Source of the DNA: Olivibacter domesticus
GTDB taxonomy: Bacteria > Bacteroidota > Bacteroidia > Sphingobacteriales > Sphingobacteriaceae
Assembly (NCBI RefSeq): GCF_900109575.1
Contig: NZ_FOAF01000015.1
Coordinates: 1-64,000, forward strand
Length of the DNA: 64,000 nt
Reading direction: 5' to 3'
Under the pieces are notes generated by a model that made no database searches, had not been told where the DNA came from, and was given only the letters and a program-made list of their open reading frames with translations. Position 1 is the stretch's first letter, and every line of letters starts with the position of its first letter. The position numbers and the translations under genes are program-made. Positions 53,901 through 62,289 of this stretch are shown here, piece after piece.

Positions 53901-54540
53901 GATGGTGGGCGGCCAGTAAAATCATTTTATCCCTGTTTTTGTACAAGAGCTCTTCCATCCGTTCCTCTACCTCTTGGGTTGATTCGCAATCACAGGTAAT
54001 GCCTGCGCTTAATTTTTTATACGGAAAGAGCCACCACTCACTATCATAAACAATCATCACCACATTTTCAGAAACCTGTATTTCAATGGGGTCAGGGCAA
54101 CCATTGTCGGGTACCATCTTCAATAGGGAATCCTGAAAAGTTTTTATAAAAGCTGATTGGGCTCTTATTTTTTCTAAACCCTTTTTACCCGAATGATCCC
54201 AGTCGTGATTTCCGGGAATGAAGTATACTGGAGCACCTTTTGCTCGCATAGGTTCAAACTGTGTACGTAAGATATTTTGATCGTGCTTTATGGTTTGATC
54301 GCCCGTTAGCGCCATACCGTTTGGATAAATATTGTCACCTAAAAAAACAACATTTGTTTTGTTTGGAATTATATAGCGTGCGGCGTTGGAAAGTATATCT
54401 TCTTGCTGGCTATTAATCTCTCCGGCGTCTCCTATGAAAATAGTGCGGCTTTTAATAGAATCAATGTTTTGCGCTCGTAAGTTAGTAAAGCTCCAACATA
54501 GAGAAAAGAGCAATGCAAAATGAGCGAGATGCGGTTTCAT
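50911..54540 (-). CDS. calcineurin-like phosphoesterase fused to kinase-like domain and outer-membrane barrel
   Basis: A 1209-residue secreted protein (signal peptide to about residue 23). N-terminal metallophosphoesterase (about 30-345): FIGDAGE, FLGDNIYPNG, IPGNHDW, LAAHHPF, GGHEHG. The middle (about 425-720) has a kinase-like pattern: VIRSVNKN (Lys464), LADAVGIPHTNP, LLIGDWDRHEDQWRW (Asp583) and PIPRDRDQAF (Asp608/Asp610). An acidic GGGDD repeat region (about 775-815) leads to a C-terminal Omp85-type barrel ending in Phe (about 870-1209). Located in the outer membrane with the enzyme domains facing the periplasm or surface. The kinase call is inference from motifs only. Confidence 0.8.
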   Translation of the reverse strand: MKPHLAHFALLFSLCWSFTNLRAQNIDSIKSRTIFIGDAGEINSQQEDILSNAARYIIPNKTNVVFLGDNIYPNGMALTGDQTIKHDQNILRTQFEPMRAKGAPVYFIPGNHDWDHSGKKGLEKIRAQSAFIKTFQDSLLKMVPDNGCPDPIEIQVSENVVMIVYDSEWWLFPYKKLSAGITCDCESTQEVEERMEELLYKNRDKMILLAAHHPFRSYGVHGGYYSWKDHIFPLTNLNKNLFVPLPLIGSLYPVLRSTVFLNPEDLHHPAYQQMIAKISQAFEEFPNILFIGGHEHGLQLINYQHTLQIISGAGAKTTPIKKSKNSLFKAAKPGFVAVDELLNKNIRITFYTYENNHLQEAFSYVKPYNSSATLIDSLPAALSQEDSIYTQANPTYDKVGNFHRKLFGENYRKEWAAETEVPIIRISSFEGGLTPLKRGGGMQTVSLRLEDKKGKQWVIRSVNKNTDALLPAELQQTFARDFLDDANSAQHPYSALMVPPLADAVGIPHTNPIIGIIAPDTALGVFNKIFANTLCLVEEREPLGDSDNTPKMLSKLNHDNDDTYKAKTFLRARMLDLLIGDWDRHEDQWRWKDEGKEGDKDYLPIPRDRDQAFRVTDGFFPGIASKSWVLPTLQGFSSTIKHVDYSLFKSDFLNAHPKAQFSHKEWMKMVDEFVKDITDSVLEESLRRLPSSSYKIRHDALFEKLKQRRDAIPEAMDTYYRFINNIIDIKLSDKHERVEVTDESRDALKVSVRKINKEGEVTKKLMEKVYDPDLTEEIRIYLGGGDDSVHINNSQSKIKLRIIGGQGSKDYHIDTAANNIKLYDVASRTSFSGHTEKLRRHLSNDSANTAFVPVNLYNVWMPLVTLGYNADDGLMVGGGFRYTHQRGFRKTPFTNRQQLLVSGAFATGAVKVRYHGLWKELIGKADLRLDVHINAPNNTQNFFGLGNTSVYDKDQHNVRYYRARFNLYEVQSALQWTPSENATLSIGPAFQLYYYDSDDNEGRFINNTSQLHTYDSLTIAKDKTFAGIYARFIKDSRNSALLTTDGGYFRFDVNGYKGLNSFSKSFLQAKVEMAVYKSFFQKAIVIANRIGGGATFGKTTFYQALFLGGQENLWGYRQYRFAGEQLFFNNFEARIKLAQIGSYIVPGQLGIIGFYDIGKVWAEGLNSERIHQGTGGGFYYAPARIALLQFVFGHSREGWYPYFTMGFRF

Positions 54541-54565
54541 GATTATAAGTTAAAATTAACTAATC

Positions 54566-55426
54566 CTACTTTTTGTTTTCATCAAAGCTAAATTTCAGAA
54601 GCGTAGCGTTACCAGTTGGATCTCCTGCTTCATTACTGATATAGAGATTGCCAGCTTTATCAAAAGCAATTCCTTCAGGTTGGTTAAATAATTTAGGATC
54701 TAAAGGATAAGCCGCTTTTATTTGCCACTGCGGGTCCGTTACGACCAGTACGCTGTTAACAGAAGATAGAATAAACCATTCATTTGTTTTTAAATTCTTT
54801 GTTAAAGCAGAAGGTCTAAAAGCCTTTCCTTTTAGATCGTGCTTTTTACTGATCGCGTCGTTATCAATGGTAAAGGTGCTGCCGTTGTTACGGACGTTTC
54901 CTGCTGCAATTTTAAGAATATATCCAGTGGTTTTGGATGTTTTTTTATCAATATTACATTGCTTACATAGTACATATAATAGGCTATCCTGATCCGTTGC
55001 GGCAAGGCCTTCATATTCACCTTTAGGTAATAAATCTTTCCAGTGCTTTGCTTCAACGGTCTCTTGTTTTATACTCGATAGGGGAAAAGTGAATAAGGAC
55101 CCATCACTTCTTAGCATAACTACAAAGTTGTTGGTAACGGCAAGATCTTCGTAATCTCCCTTTTTACCAAAAACTACAGATTGCTGAGTATTGTCCCCCG
55201 GCTTAAAGTAGAACAATTTACCTTCTTCATCCTGCTGGGCGAACAAAAGGTCTGGATTCCCTTTTTCGAAAGTGATGCCAGATATTTCCTGCAGATCTTC
55301 TGACAGCGTAAATTTTTCTGGGTTGCTGAAATCGTAACCATTCGGTGCGTCATATGACTTTTCTTTTTTTTGTGCGCACGCAAAGCAGGTAAACAGGGCT
55401 ATATATAAGGTAAATAAAAGTTTCAT
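54566..55426 (-). CDS. SdiA-regulated-type beta-propeller lipoprotein
   Basis: A 286-residue lipoprotein (signal MKLLFTLYIALFTCFACAQ; lipobox Cys17) with a repeated beta-strand pattern like the SdiA-regulated domain: LQEISGITFEKGNPDLLFAQ, YEGLAATDQDSLLYVLCKQ, NQPEGIAFDKAGNLYISNEAG. Such domains form beta-propellers. Role unknown; position 25 bp upstream of the phosphoesterase/barrel gene and 6 bp after ppk1 suggests it partners with that envelope enzyme. Confidence 0.82.
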   Translation of the reverse strand: MKLLFTLYIALFTCFACAQKKEKSYDAPNGYDFSNPEKFTLSEDLQEISGITFEKGNPDLLFAQQDEEGKLFYFKPGDNTQQSVVFGKKGDYEDLAVTNNFVVMLRSDGSLFTFPLSSIKQETVEAKHWKDLLPKGEYEGLAATDQDSLLYVLCKQCNIDKKTSKTTGYILKIAAGNVRNNGSTFTIDNDAISKKHDLKGKAFRPSALTKNLKTNEWFILSSVNSVLVVTDPQWQIKAAYPLDPKLFNQPEGIAFDKAGNLYISNEAGDPTGNATLLKFSFDENKK

Positions 55427-55432
55427 ACTATG

Positions 55433-57484
55433 CTATGTTATATTTGGTGATATACTATGTTTATTTTGAACAAGTTGATGGATTGCCAATTGCGAACGTA
55501 TATAATTGCTCGGCTGGATATGAATATTGTTCATGTTTTCATCCAAATGAACGGCTGCTATGTCATCCATAAGTTGAAGTTGGACAATCTGTTTTATCTC
55601 TTCTTTTAATATTGTATTATAAATGGGAAAACATACTTCAATCCGTCGGTAAATATTTCTGTTCATCCAGTCAGATGAGCCTAAAAACACCTTTTCGTCA
55701 CCACGGTTGTGAAAGATAAAGATACGTCCATGTTCTAGAAACCGGTCAACTATACGGGAGACCTCTATATTGGTACTGAGACCGGGAATGCCAGGTTTAA
55801 GCCTGCAAATGCTTCTAACAATGATCTTGATTTTTACACCAAGCTTACTTGCGTCATATAATTTTTGGATCAATACCTCCTCTTCCAGATTATTCAATTT
55901 CAATATGATCGCTGCCGCGTGCCCTTGTTGTGCTGATTTAATTTCATTTTCAATTAAATCAATAAAGGTGGGCAATAAGTTAAATTGAGCAACCAGTAGG
56001 TGGTCAAAAATTATCGCAGGGCGTTTCAATAAAGGAACTTTGTTCTGTAGATAGGTGAATAAGACATCCAATTCCTTTGTTATATTAATATGGGAAGTCA
56101 ACAAAGTATGATCTGTATAAGTTTTGGCGGTATGTTCATTTAAATTTCCAGTAGAAAGTAAAGCGACATGTTTAGCATTTTCCTGCTTAAACTTTATTAA
56201 AGCGATCTTCGCATGTACCTTTAGCGTTGGGAGACTGTAAATAATTTGTATCCCGGCATCTTTCATTCTTTTTGCCCACTTAATGTTGTTGGCTTCATCA
56301 AAACGAGCCTTCAATTCAACCAGTACAGCTACTTTCTTTCCATTTTTTGCTGCGTTAATAAGCGCATACATGATACGTGAATCAGCTGCAACCCTATACA
56401 TAGTAGTATAGATTTCTGCCACATGGGGATTAATAACGCCTTCGTTAAAAAATCGCAAAACTGTATTGTAAGAATCATAGGGTGTATGCAATAATACATC
56501 TTTCTTAAGTACCTCTTCAAATAGTGTATGGAAGCTAGGAACGAATTGATTTGGTATAAATGGGGGATACTTCCACTCCTCACGATCAACAGGAAACTTA
56601 AAAAAATCACTTAAATTATGATAAAAGCCTCCAGCCATATGACTTGAATGCTCTATCTGTAAGGTTTTGATAAGCATATTAAGCGTGTCTTCGGGAATAT
56701 CCGGTTGGTACAGGAATCGAGTAGCCATTCCATAGTCCCGAAGACTTATTAATTTCTCAATTTCCTCCGCAATATCTCCTGTATATTCATCTTGTAAGTC
56801 GATCTCAGCATCTCTAGTTACCTTGAACGTATAGGCTCCAACAAGTTCATCGGTAAAAATATGAGTGAGATGCTGCTTGAGAATATCTTCTAGAAACACA
56901 ATATACTGGATGTTGTTCTCTGAGATAGTAAAAAACCTAGAAATTATATCAGAAGGGATGTTAATAATAGCCAGTGGGGAATTAGTTGTATTTTGCAGTC
57001 TTACAGCTAAATAAAGTTGGTTGTTTTTCGGGAAAAATGATGCTTCATTGGGGTATACAATTTCTAAATAAGAGGCTAGCACGTTAAAGAAAAATTCTTT
57101 AGTTTGTTGCACAATCACAGGAGGAATACATTCGTTATATATTAATTGGACATTGCTATGCCTAAGTGCTGGCACAATACGCTGTTGGATAATAGCCCCA
57201 AACTGCCCAAGTTGCTGTTCAATTACTTTCTTTGCTTTTTTTAGTATTCCCTTCTTTATGGGTAGGTTGTTCAGGGTGTTCTTTTTCTTGATTTCCTTTA
57301 AGGCCATCAATACGGGAATCCGTACCCTGTAAAATTCATCCAAATTGGATGAATATATAGCTAAAAATTTTATTCTTTCAAGCAAAGGAATCTCTTCATT
57401 TGCAGCTTCTTCAAGTACTCTTGCGTTGAAAGATAGCCAGCTGAGATCTCTACTGAAAAAACTTTTTTTGTCTTTAGTTATCAT
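55433..57484 (-). CDS. ppk1: polyphosphate kinase 1
   Basis: Makes inorganic polyphosphate from ATP. The 683-residue protein starts at the ATG 57484 (MITKDKKSFFSRDLSWLSFNAR). N-domain SRDLSWLSFN, phospholipase-D-like catalytic domains with the autophosphorylated His in LKVHAKIALIKF, second site HNRGDEKVFLGSSDWM and the ArgArg in NIYRRIEV are present. Length and motifs are normal. It is the second gene of a five-gene operon, 7 bp after the HD/PycTM gene. The other operon members are not usual polyphosphate genes (no ppx). Confidence 0.95.
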   Translation of the reverse strand: MITKDKKSFFSRDLSWLSFNARVLEEAANEEIPLLERIKFLAIYSSNLDEFYRVRIPVLMALKEIKKKNTLNNLPIKKGILKKAKKVIEQQLGQFGAIIQQRIVPALRHSNVQLIYNECIPPVIVQQTKEFFFNVLASYLEIVYPNEASFFPKNNQLYLAVRLQNTTNSPLAIINIPSDIISRFFTISENNIQYIVFLEDILKQHLTHIFTDELVGAYTFKVTRDAEIDLQDEYTGDIAEEIEKLISLRDYGMATRFLYQPDIPEDTLNMLIKTLQIEHSSHMAGGFYHNLSDFFKFPVDREEWKYPPFIPNQFVPSFHTLFEEVLKKDVLLHTPYDSYNTVLRFFNEGVINPHVAEIYTTMYRVAADSRIMYALINAAKNGKKVAVLVELKARFDEANNIKWAKRMKDAGIQIIYSLPTLKVHAKIALIKFKQENAKHVALLSTGNLNEHTAKTYTDHTLLTSHINITKELDVLFTYLQNKVPLLKRPAIIFDHLLVAQFNLLPTFIDLIENEIKSAQQGHAAAIILKLNNLEEEVLIQKLYDASKLGVKIKIIVRSICRLKPGIPGLSTNIEVSRIVDRFLEHGRIFIFHNRGDEKVFLGSSDWMNRNIYRRIEVCFPIYNTILKEEIKQIVQLQLMDDIAAVHLDENMNNIHIQPSNYIRSQLAIHQLVQNKHSISPNIT

Positions 57485-57491
57485 GTTGTTT

Positions 57492-58703
57492 TTAGCTAAA
57501 ACCAAGGATAACAGCAGTAAAAGTTAATACTGAAATTATCAATCCAAACATAAAAATATTGTAAGCTATTCGCAGTAACCTGTATTTTCTACCTAATACT
57601 ACTCCTTGAGAATAGACATCTTTTATAAGCGTACCATAAAGATAATCGCGATCTTCCATTACGGCCTGCATCCCTTCATTATAATCCTTCAGATTCATTC
57701 TGTAAAAATTGCCAAAAAATAAAAGGTTTACTTTTTTCCCCTTTAAATCATCGGCCGAATAAGTGCCACTAGGAATATTTGGCCTTGTGGCTAAGATGGC
57801 AACAATCATAGTTGATAAGCTCACTGCCAACAGAACAAAAGTAGGAATGACAAGATGTTCATTACTGTCTAATTTTCGTAATAGCAAGGCAATAATGACA
57901 GAAAGGATGATAGAATTAACGGTTATTAAAATATTAGATTTATTATCTGCCATATCACTTAGTCGTTGATTATTGGTAGATGTCACTCTGAACATAGTTT
58001 CTATCCCTCGTTCGGGCCGTTTATCTTTGTCCTTATTCTTATCTTTTTTGGAAACATGTTCTTGGTCTTTAGCGGAAATGTCTATATTCACTTCGCCGTT
58101 TTCATCAATACTTTTTTTCTTTTTTAAAGTGCTGAGATTTTCGGCTTTCTTGTCTGTCAAGAACAGCTTAGCATAACTTGTATGGTAGTGATGCCTTTCC
58201 ATAAGATCGATCGTTCCTTTACGCCAATCACTTTTTTCAATCGTTTTCCCTAAGCAAATCCCAGCTTCTTTTCGCATAAGTTTATTCCTTTCTGAGAAAC
58301 CATCACTACCCAAATGAAATAGATCTGCATCGCAGACAATTTCTTCTAACAGGTTTTTAGGTTGCTGAGGCATGTGGGTTGCGAAAATGCAATTTTTAAT
58401 GGCTTGGATAAGCTCTATATCCGTGTTTTTCTCTAATAGGAAATTTTCAGCTATTTCGGCGCTTCGTAATTCGTGGCCCTCTTTTGGGCCGGTATAGTAA
58501 CCTACATCATGAAAATAGGCCGCTATTAAAACAATAAAATTATCTTTTTCCGTGAGTTGATAATAGGAGCTCATTTTCTTTGTTGCATCTACCACTTGGA
58601 GGATATGCTCCATGTTGTGGAAGCATAAGTTAGCGCTCTTATGACCTTTAATATAGTTATCTACCCAGCTTGAAGCATCTTGAATAATAGTCTGATAGTC
58701 CAT
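57492..58703 (-). CDS. HD-domain protein with Pycsar-effector-type (PycTM) membrane domain
   Basis: Start at ATG 58703; 403 residues. The HD phosphohydrolase domain (about 20-180) has His33 in FHNMEH, His65-Asp66 in YFHDVGYY, and Asp125/Asp127 in CDADLFHLG. A Lys/Asp/Glu-rich linker (about 195-235) joins it to a C-terminal membrane domain (about 240-403) with helices at about 257-275, 286-305 and 384-401 and the pattern RLSDMADNKSNILITVNSII. The membrane domain fits PF18967 (DUF5706, now PycTM) of Pycsar anti-phage effectors. No cyclase gene is in the window. First gene of the ppk1 operon. Confidence 0.82.
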   Translation of the reverse strand: MDYQTIIQDASSWVDNYIKGHKSANLCFHNMEHILQVVDATKKMSSYYQLTEKDNFIVLIAAYFHDVGYYTGPKEGHELRSAEIAENFLLEKNTDIELIQAIKNCIFATHMPQQPKNLLEEIVCDADLFHLGSDGFSERNKLMRKEAGICLGKTIEKSDWRKGTIDLMERHHYHTSYAKLFLTDKKAENLSTLKKKKSIDENGEVNIDISAKDQEHVSKKDKNKDKDKRPERGIETMFRVTSTNNQRLSDMADNKSNILITVNSIILSVIIALLLRKLDSNEHLVIPTFVLLAVSLSTMIVAILATRPNIPSGTYSADDLKGKKVNLLFFGNFYRMNLKDYNEGMQAVMEDRDYLYGTLIKDVYSQGVVLGRKYRLLRIAYNIFMFGLIISVLTFTAVILGFS

Positions 58704-58948
58704 TTCGTCTTGTTTGACATTTATAAACAAACTTAATTAAATTGCGGTTATAATACAATGGACATCAAAAGCATTTAAAATAACTTGCTAAGAGGGGCTT
58801 AATAGAGAATTATCTACTACCTTGTCATTGTGTGTGCTTGACTGAATTGAAGGTGATTTTTAAATAATTTGAGTTGAAATCAAAATAAGATATTAGTGCT
58901 GACATACTGTTGTCACTGCGTGCATGTTTCTTTGTATTATAAAATTCG

Positions 58949-59482
58949 ATGATTATGGTACAAGAAACAACAATTTTTGAAATGGAGTCTGTAGGACTTA
59001 ATAATTTAGTGAAAAATTATGCGGACTATAATTTGTGGACAAACCTTACATTAATTAATTGGTTAAAAACTAAACCAAATCAACTTTTAGAGAAAGAGGT
59101 TTCTTCTAGTTTTCCCAGTATCCTGTTAACACTTCATCATATGCACAAAACGCAGGGATATTGGTTTTCTATTGTAAATAAGAAAAATGATTTTGACGAA
59201 ACCGAATACCCGACTGATTTGCAGGGGGTGTTAGCTGGAATAATGGAACAATCTGCACAAATTGCTGATTTCGTAACGGCGATGACGACAACCGAATTGT
59301 TGGAGCAGATACCCGTCGAAAGCCCTTGGTTCAAATGCGAGCTTTCTGTCTTCGAATATATTATGCAATTTGTAAACCATAACACGTATCATCGTGGCCA
59401 AATTGTAACTATTGGACGTAATTTAGGCTTTGTTGATGCGCCTATGACAGATTACAATTTTTATAATATAATGGGGAAGTAG
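58949..59482 (+). CDS. DinB family protein
   Basis: A 177-residue helical-bundle protein of the DinB/YfiT superfamily, which bind a metal and often act in thiol-dependent transferase reactions. Probable metal ligands: His in LTLHHMHKTQGYW, and the paired His of HNTYHRGQIV. It lies in a divergent pair with the HD/PycTM operon and is terminated by a perfect 17-bp hairpin. Specific reaction unknown. Confidence 0.88.
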   Translation: MIMVQETTIFEMESVGLNNLVKNYADYNLWTNLTLINWLKTKPNQLLEKEVSSSFPSILLTLHHMHKTQGYWFSIVNKKNDFDETEYPTDLQGVLAGIMEQSAQIADFVTAMTTTELLEQIPVESPWFKCELSVFEYIMQFVNHNTYHRGQIVTIGRNLGFVDAPMTDYNFYNIMGK

Positions 59483-59516
59483 AGTAAAGTGGATGAAAGT
59501 CGTTCTCCTTGTTACG

Positions 59517-59554
59517 TTGACATAAGTGCGGTAATTGTACCGCACTTATGTCAA
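59517..59554. terminator. perfect hairpin terminator after dinB
   Basis: Perfect arms of 17 bp (59517-59533 and 59538-59554) around a 4-nt loop ATTG; T-rich on both flanks. It lies 35 bp after the DinB gene and upstream of the convergent EamA gene's stop at 59610, so it serves both directions. Confidence 0.85.
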
Positions 59555-59609
59555 AAATTTATCCGATTATGGATAACAAAGCGTTTGAAGGTGACCGGTT
59601 TTGACCTCA

Positions 59610-60563
59610 TCATTCTGGACAAAATGGTTCGACTTGCTTACTTTTTCTGCTTTTTACCAAATTTATCAGTGCCACCCCGCATAGAATAATAGTTAAGCCA
59701 ACTATTTGGATGATGGTGATGGATTCATGCGCGAATGTACTACCTAAAAAAAGAGCAACTAAGGGGTTTACATATGCATGGGTACTTACCTCTGTTGCCG
59801 GGCGCACTTTTAATAACCAAATGTAGCTGGTAAAAGCTAAGATAGAGCCAAAAATTATTAGATAAGTAATAGCAATCCAAGACAAGCTGGGTGTTGCGTG
59901 TAGATTAAATCGCTGCGTGTCCCCATTGGTAAATGCAGCTATCCAAAATAGAAATCCTGCTATAAGCATTTGCCACGCCGCGCTGGCAAAGGTGACACCC
60001 TTTGGTGAATCGCTGTATTTTGAATAGACAGACCCTGACGCCCAAGAAAGGGTTCCTAATATTAATAAACACATCCCGATCGCTTTGTTGGAATTTCCAG
60101 TTTCTTGCAAGGATAGAATAAGCTGCTCGCTAAAAAGCATGATCACTCCAACAAAACCAATTAAAACCCCGAGAACCGTGTTCCAGTTTTTAAAATTAGT
60201 TTTCCACATCTTTTTATCCAATAACAATATCCATATGGCGGTAGAAGCGGCCACTATAGCAATAAGGCTACTGGGGAGATATTGTTGTGCTTTCATCACT
60301 AAACCCATATCTATGAAAAGTAGTAGAATGCCGGTTACGGCAGATGTCTTGATGAGTTGCTTATTCCATATCGGTTCTTTCATCCTATGACACCAAATCA
60401 ACAGCAAAGCGCCGGCAATGGTAAAACGGATAGCGCCTAACAAAAAGGGGGTGAAACCCGTTAAAGCTATATGGATAAAAAAATATGTAGAACCCCAAAC
60501 TAGGTAGATTAACAGATAAGCTATTATAATAGCAACTGTTGAAGTGTTTTTATTACTTGTCAT
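59610..60563 (-). CDS. EamA/DMT family transporter
   Basis: A 317-residue drug/metabolite transporter with ten hydrophobic helices and the duplicated EamA pattern (LLIYLVWGSTYFFIHIAL; ILGTLSWASGSVYSKY). Probable amino-acid or metabolite exporter. Its start overlaps the end of the Lrp gene by 11 bp, so the two are translationally coupled and the Lrp protein likely controls it; Lrp/AsnC-linked EamA genes often export amino acids. Confidence 0.92.
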   Translation of the reverse strand: MTSNKNTSTVAIIIAYLLIYLVWGSTYFFIHIALTGFTPFLLGAIRFTIAGALLLIWCHRMKEPIWNKQLIKTSAVTGILLLFIDMGLVMKAQQYLPSSLIAIVAASTAIWILLLDKKMWKTNFKNWNTVLGVLIGFVGVIMLFSEQLILSLQETGNSNKAIGMCLLILGTLSWASGSVYSKYSDSPKGVTFASAAWQMLIAGFLFWIAAFTNGDTQRFNLHATPSLSWIAITYLIIFGSILAFTSYIWLLKVRPATEVSTHAYVNPLVALFLGSTFAHESITIIQIVGLTIILCGVALINLVKSRKSKQVEPFCPE

Positions 60564-61038
60564 CTTGTGTCTCTCTTTGTATTACAATGTGTTGGTTTTC
60601 TTTGACGGTTTCCAACACGATTGTAGTTCTGGTAGATATTATATTGGGTATATCGCGGAACGCTGTGCGCATTAACTGCATGAGCTCGTTAGAACTCGCA
60701 ACGCGAATTTTTACCAAATAACAATCTTCCCCCGTTATATGGTGCACTTCCTGTACGGCTTCTATGGCTGCGAGTAATCTATCTGTTTCGTCACAACCTA
60801 AACCATCAGCTACCTTTATAAAGATAAATGCCAATAAATTTTGATTAACTGCCTCCGGATTAACGCGTGCTGTGTATTGAATAAGGACGCCTTTTTGTTC
60901 TAATTTTTTTACACGTTCTAAGACGCCAGAAGGTGCCATTCCTAATTCCCTGGATAAATCAGCATTACTCATTCTAGAATTTTTTTGTAAATGGTCTAGA
61001 ATCTCCAAATCTATTCTATCTAATGTTACTGAATCCAT
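60553..61038 (-). CDS. Lrp/AsnC family transcriptional regulator
   Basis: A 161-residue protein. I chose the ATG at 61038 (MDSVTLDRIDLEILDHLQKNSR), the typical Lrp start, not a longer frame that begins 129 bp upstream. HTH: SNADLSRELGMAPSGVLERVKKLEQKGVL. The C-terminal RAM domain (about 65-150) binds amino acids. Overlaps the EamA transporter gene by 11 bp. Two operator-like repeats lie upstream (61093-61135), so autoregulation is likely. Confidence 0.93.
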   Translation of the reverse strand: MDSVTLDRIDLEILDHLQKNSRMSNADLSRELGMAPSGVLERVKKLEQKGVLIQYTARVNPEAVNQNLLAFIFIKVADGLGCDETDRLLAAIEAVQEVHHITGEDCYLVKIRVASSNELMQLMRTAFRDIPNIISTRTTIVLETVKENQHIVIQRETQDDK

Positions 61039-61064
61039 GCTAAACGTAATTGTTGTTAATGGTG

Positions 61065-61072
61065 CAAAGATA
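61065..61072 (-). promoter_or_regulatory. putative lrp promoter -7 element (TATCTTTG, minus strand)
   Basis: The minus strand reads TATCTTTG, an exact TAnnTTTG match, 26 bp upstream of the ATG at 61038. The candidate operator repeats sit in its -33 zone. Confidence 0.5.
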
Positions 61073-61092
61073 CTAAAAGGCTTTATTTGTGT

Positions 61093-61135
61093 GAATAATG
61101 TTCGGTGAAATATTGTTATTTTTGAATAATATTCG
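61093..61135. promoter_or_regulatory. two Lrp-type operator repeats GAATAATRTTCG
   Basis: GAATAATGTTCG (61093-61104) and GAATAATATTCG (61124-61135) differ by one base and start 31 bp apart, three helical turns. Each is a near-palindrome (GAATAA...TTC). Located just upstream of the Lrp gene, this is the arrangement used by Lrp-type multimers. Function is inferred. Confidence 0.6.
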
Positions 61136-61226
61136 CAATACATGTTCTTGTATTGTGAAATGAACAAGACTTGGTTTACCGCTCATTTTCGCAATTAATA
61201 TTATATTTACGTGAAAATGCTTTTTA

Positions 61227-62267
61227 ATGATACGATCTAGATTTGTTTTTAATAGTTGTTTATTGTTCTTCTGTTTAATCGGATTATGCTACGGGCAAAC
61301 TCCTTCACATAAAAGATATGTTATGGTCATTCACGGAGGAGCGGGTACTATCGAAAGGAATAGCATGAGTGTTAATAAGGAAAAGGAATATAAAGAGACA
61401 TTGACCAAAGCGCTAAAGACAGGATATTCAATGCTTGAAAAAGGAAATGACGCGTTGAGTGCCGTAGAGGAAACTATAAAGGTACTCGAAGATTCGCCAC
61501 TATTTAATGCGGGGAAAGGAGCTGTGTTTACCCATGAAGGTAAAAACGAGTTAGACGCTGCCATTATGGATGGCAAGAGTTTACAAGCGGGTGCTGTAGC
61601 GGGTATTACTACTGTGCGTAACCCTATTAGCGCTGCTCGTGCAGTTATGGAAAAGTCAGCCCATGTCCTGCTTGCAGGACATGGTGCGGAAGCGTTCGCC
61701 AGACAGGTAGGACTGACAATGGTTGATCCAAAATATTTTTATACGCAAGACCGATGGGAGGCATTACAAAAGGCAATTAAAGAGGATTCATTGCTATCTT
61801 TGAAGAAAAATAAGTCAGCATTGAAGACATTAGGTGGTGGGCAGAAAGATGCTAAATTTGGAACGGTTGGATGTGTTGCCTTGGATAAAGGAAACAACCT
61901 TGCGGCAGGTACCTCCACGGGAGGAATGACAAATAAAAAATACGGTAGAATTGGTGATTCGCCTATCATTGGAGCGGGTACCTATGCTAATAACGAAACA
62001 GTTGCTGTGTCTTGTACGGGTTGGGGAGAGTTTTATATTAGAAATGTTGTTGCTTATGATATCGCAGCATTAATGAATTACAAAAATCTTTCTGTAGATG
62101 ATGCTGCAAGAACCGCTCTTGAGAAAGTTGCCAAGGGAGGTGGAAGTGGCGGCTTAATTGCCCTAGATAAAAATGGCAACATGGCAATGCCTTTTAATAC
62201 TTCCGGGATGTATAGAGGAACTGTCACCGAAGATGGACACATTGAAGTCGAAATTTACAAGGATTGA
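61227..62267 (+). CDS. isoaspartyl peptidase / L-asparaginase (Ntn-hydrolase type)
   Basis: A 346-residue plant-type asparaginase with a signal peptide (to about residue 24, CYGQ). Precursor cleavage exposes the nucleophile Thr213 in KFGTVGCVALD; HGGAGTIE (36-43) and GTSTGGMTNK are family blocks. It cleaves isoaspartyl dipeptides or asparagine, probably in the periplasm. Divergent from the Lrp/EamA pair, which handles amino-acid export; a functional link is possible. Confidence 0.94.
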   Translation: MIRSRFVFNSCLLFFCLIGLCYGQTPSHKRYVMVIHGGAGTIERNSMSVNKEKEYKETLTKALKTGYSMLEKGNDALSAVEETIKVLEDSPLFNAGKGAVFTHEGKNELDAAIMDGKSLQAGAVAGITTVRNPISAARAVMEKSAHVLLAGHGAEAFARQVGLTMVDPKYFYTQDRWEALQKAIKEDSLLSLKKNKSALKTLGGGQKDAKFGTVGCVALDKGNNLAAGTSTGGMTNKKYGRIGDSPIIGAGTYANNETVAVSCTGWGEFYIRNVVAYDIAALMNYKNLSVDDAARTALEKVAKGGGSGGLIALDKNGNMAMPFNTSGMYRGTVTEDGHIEVEIYKD

Positions 62268-62289
62268 TCTTAGATCTTGAATTACCTTA

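Noticed and set aside
57492-58703. Complete Pycsar anti-phage system
   Set aside because: The effector-type domain is present but no cyclase gene is encoded next to it, and the operon instead holds ppk1.
59489-59689. Small plus-strand open frame after dinB
   Set aside because: It reads through a perfect terminator hairpin and into the antisense of the EamA gene.
60553-61167. Longer start for the Lrp gene at 61167
   Set aside because: The extra 43 residues run through the promoter and operator repeats; the ATG at 61038 gives the usual Lrp N-terminus.
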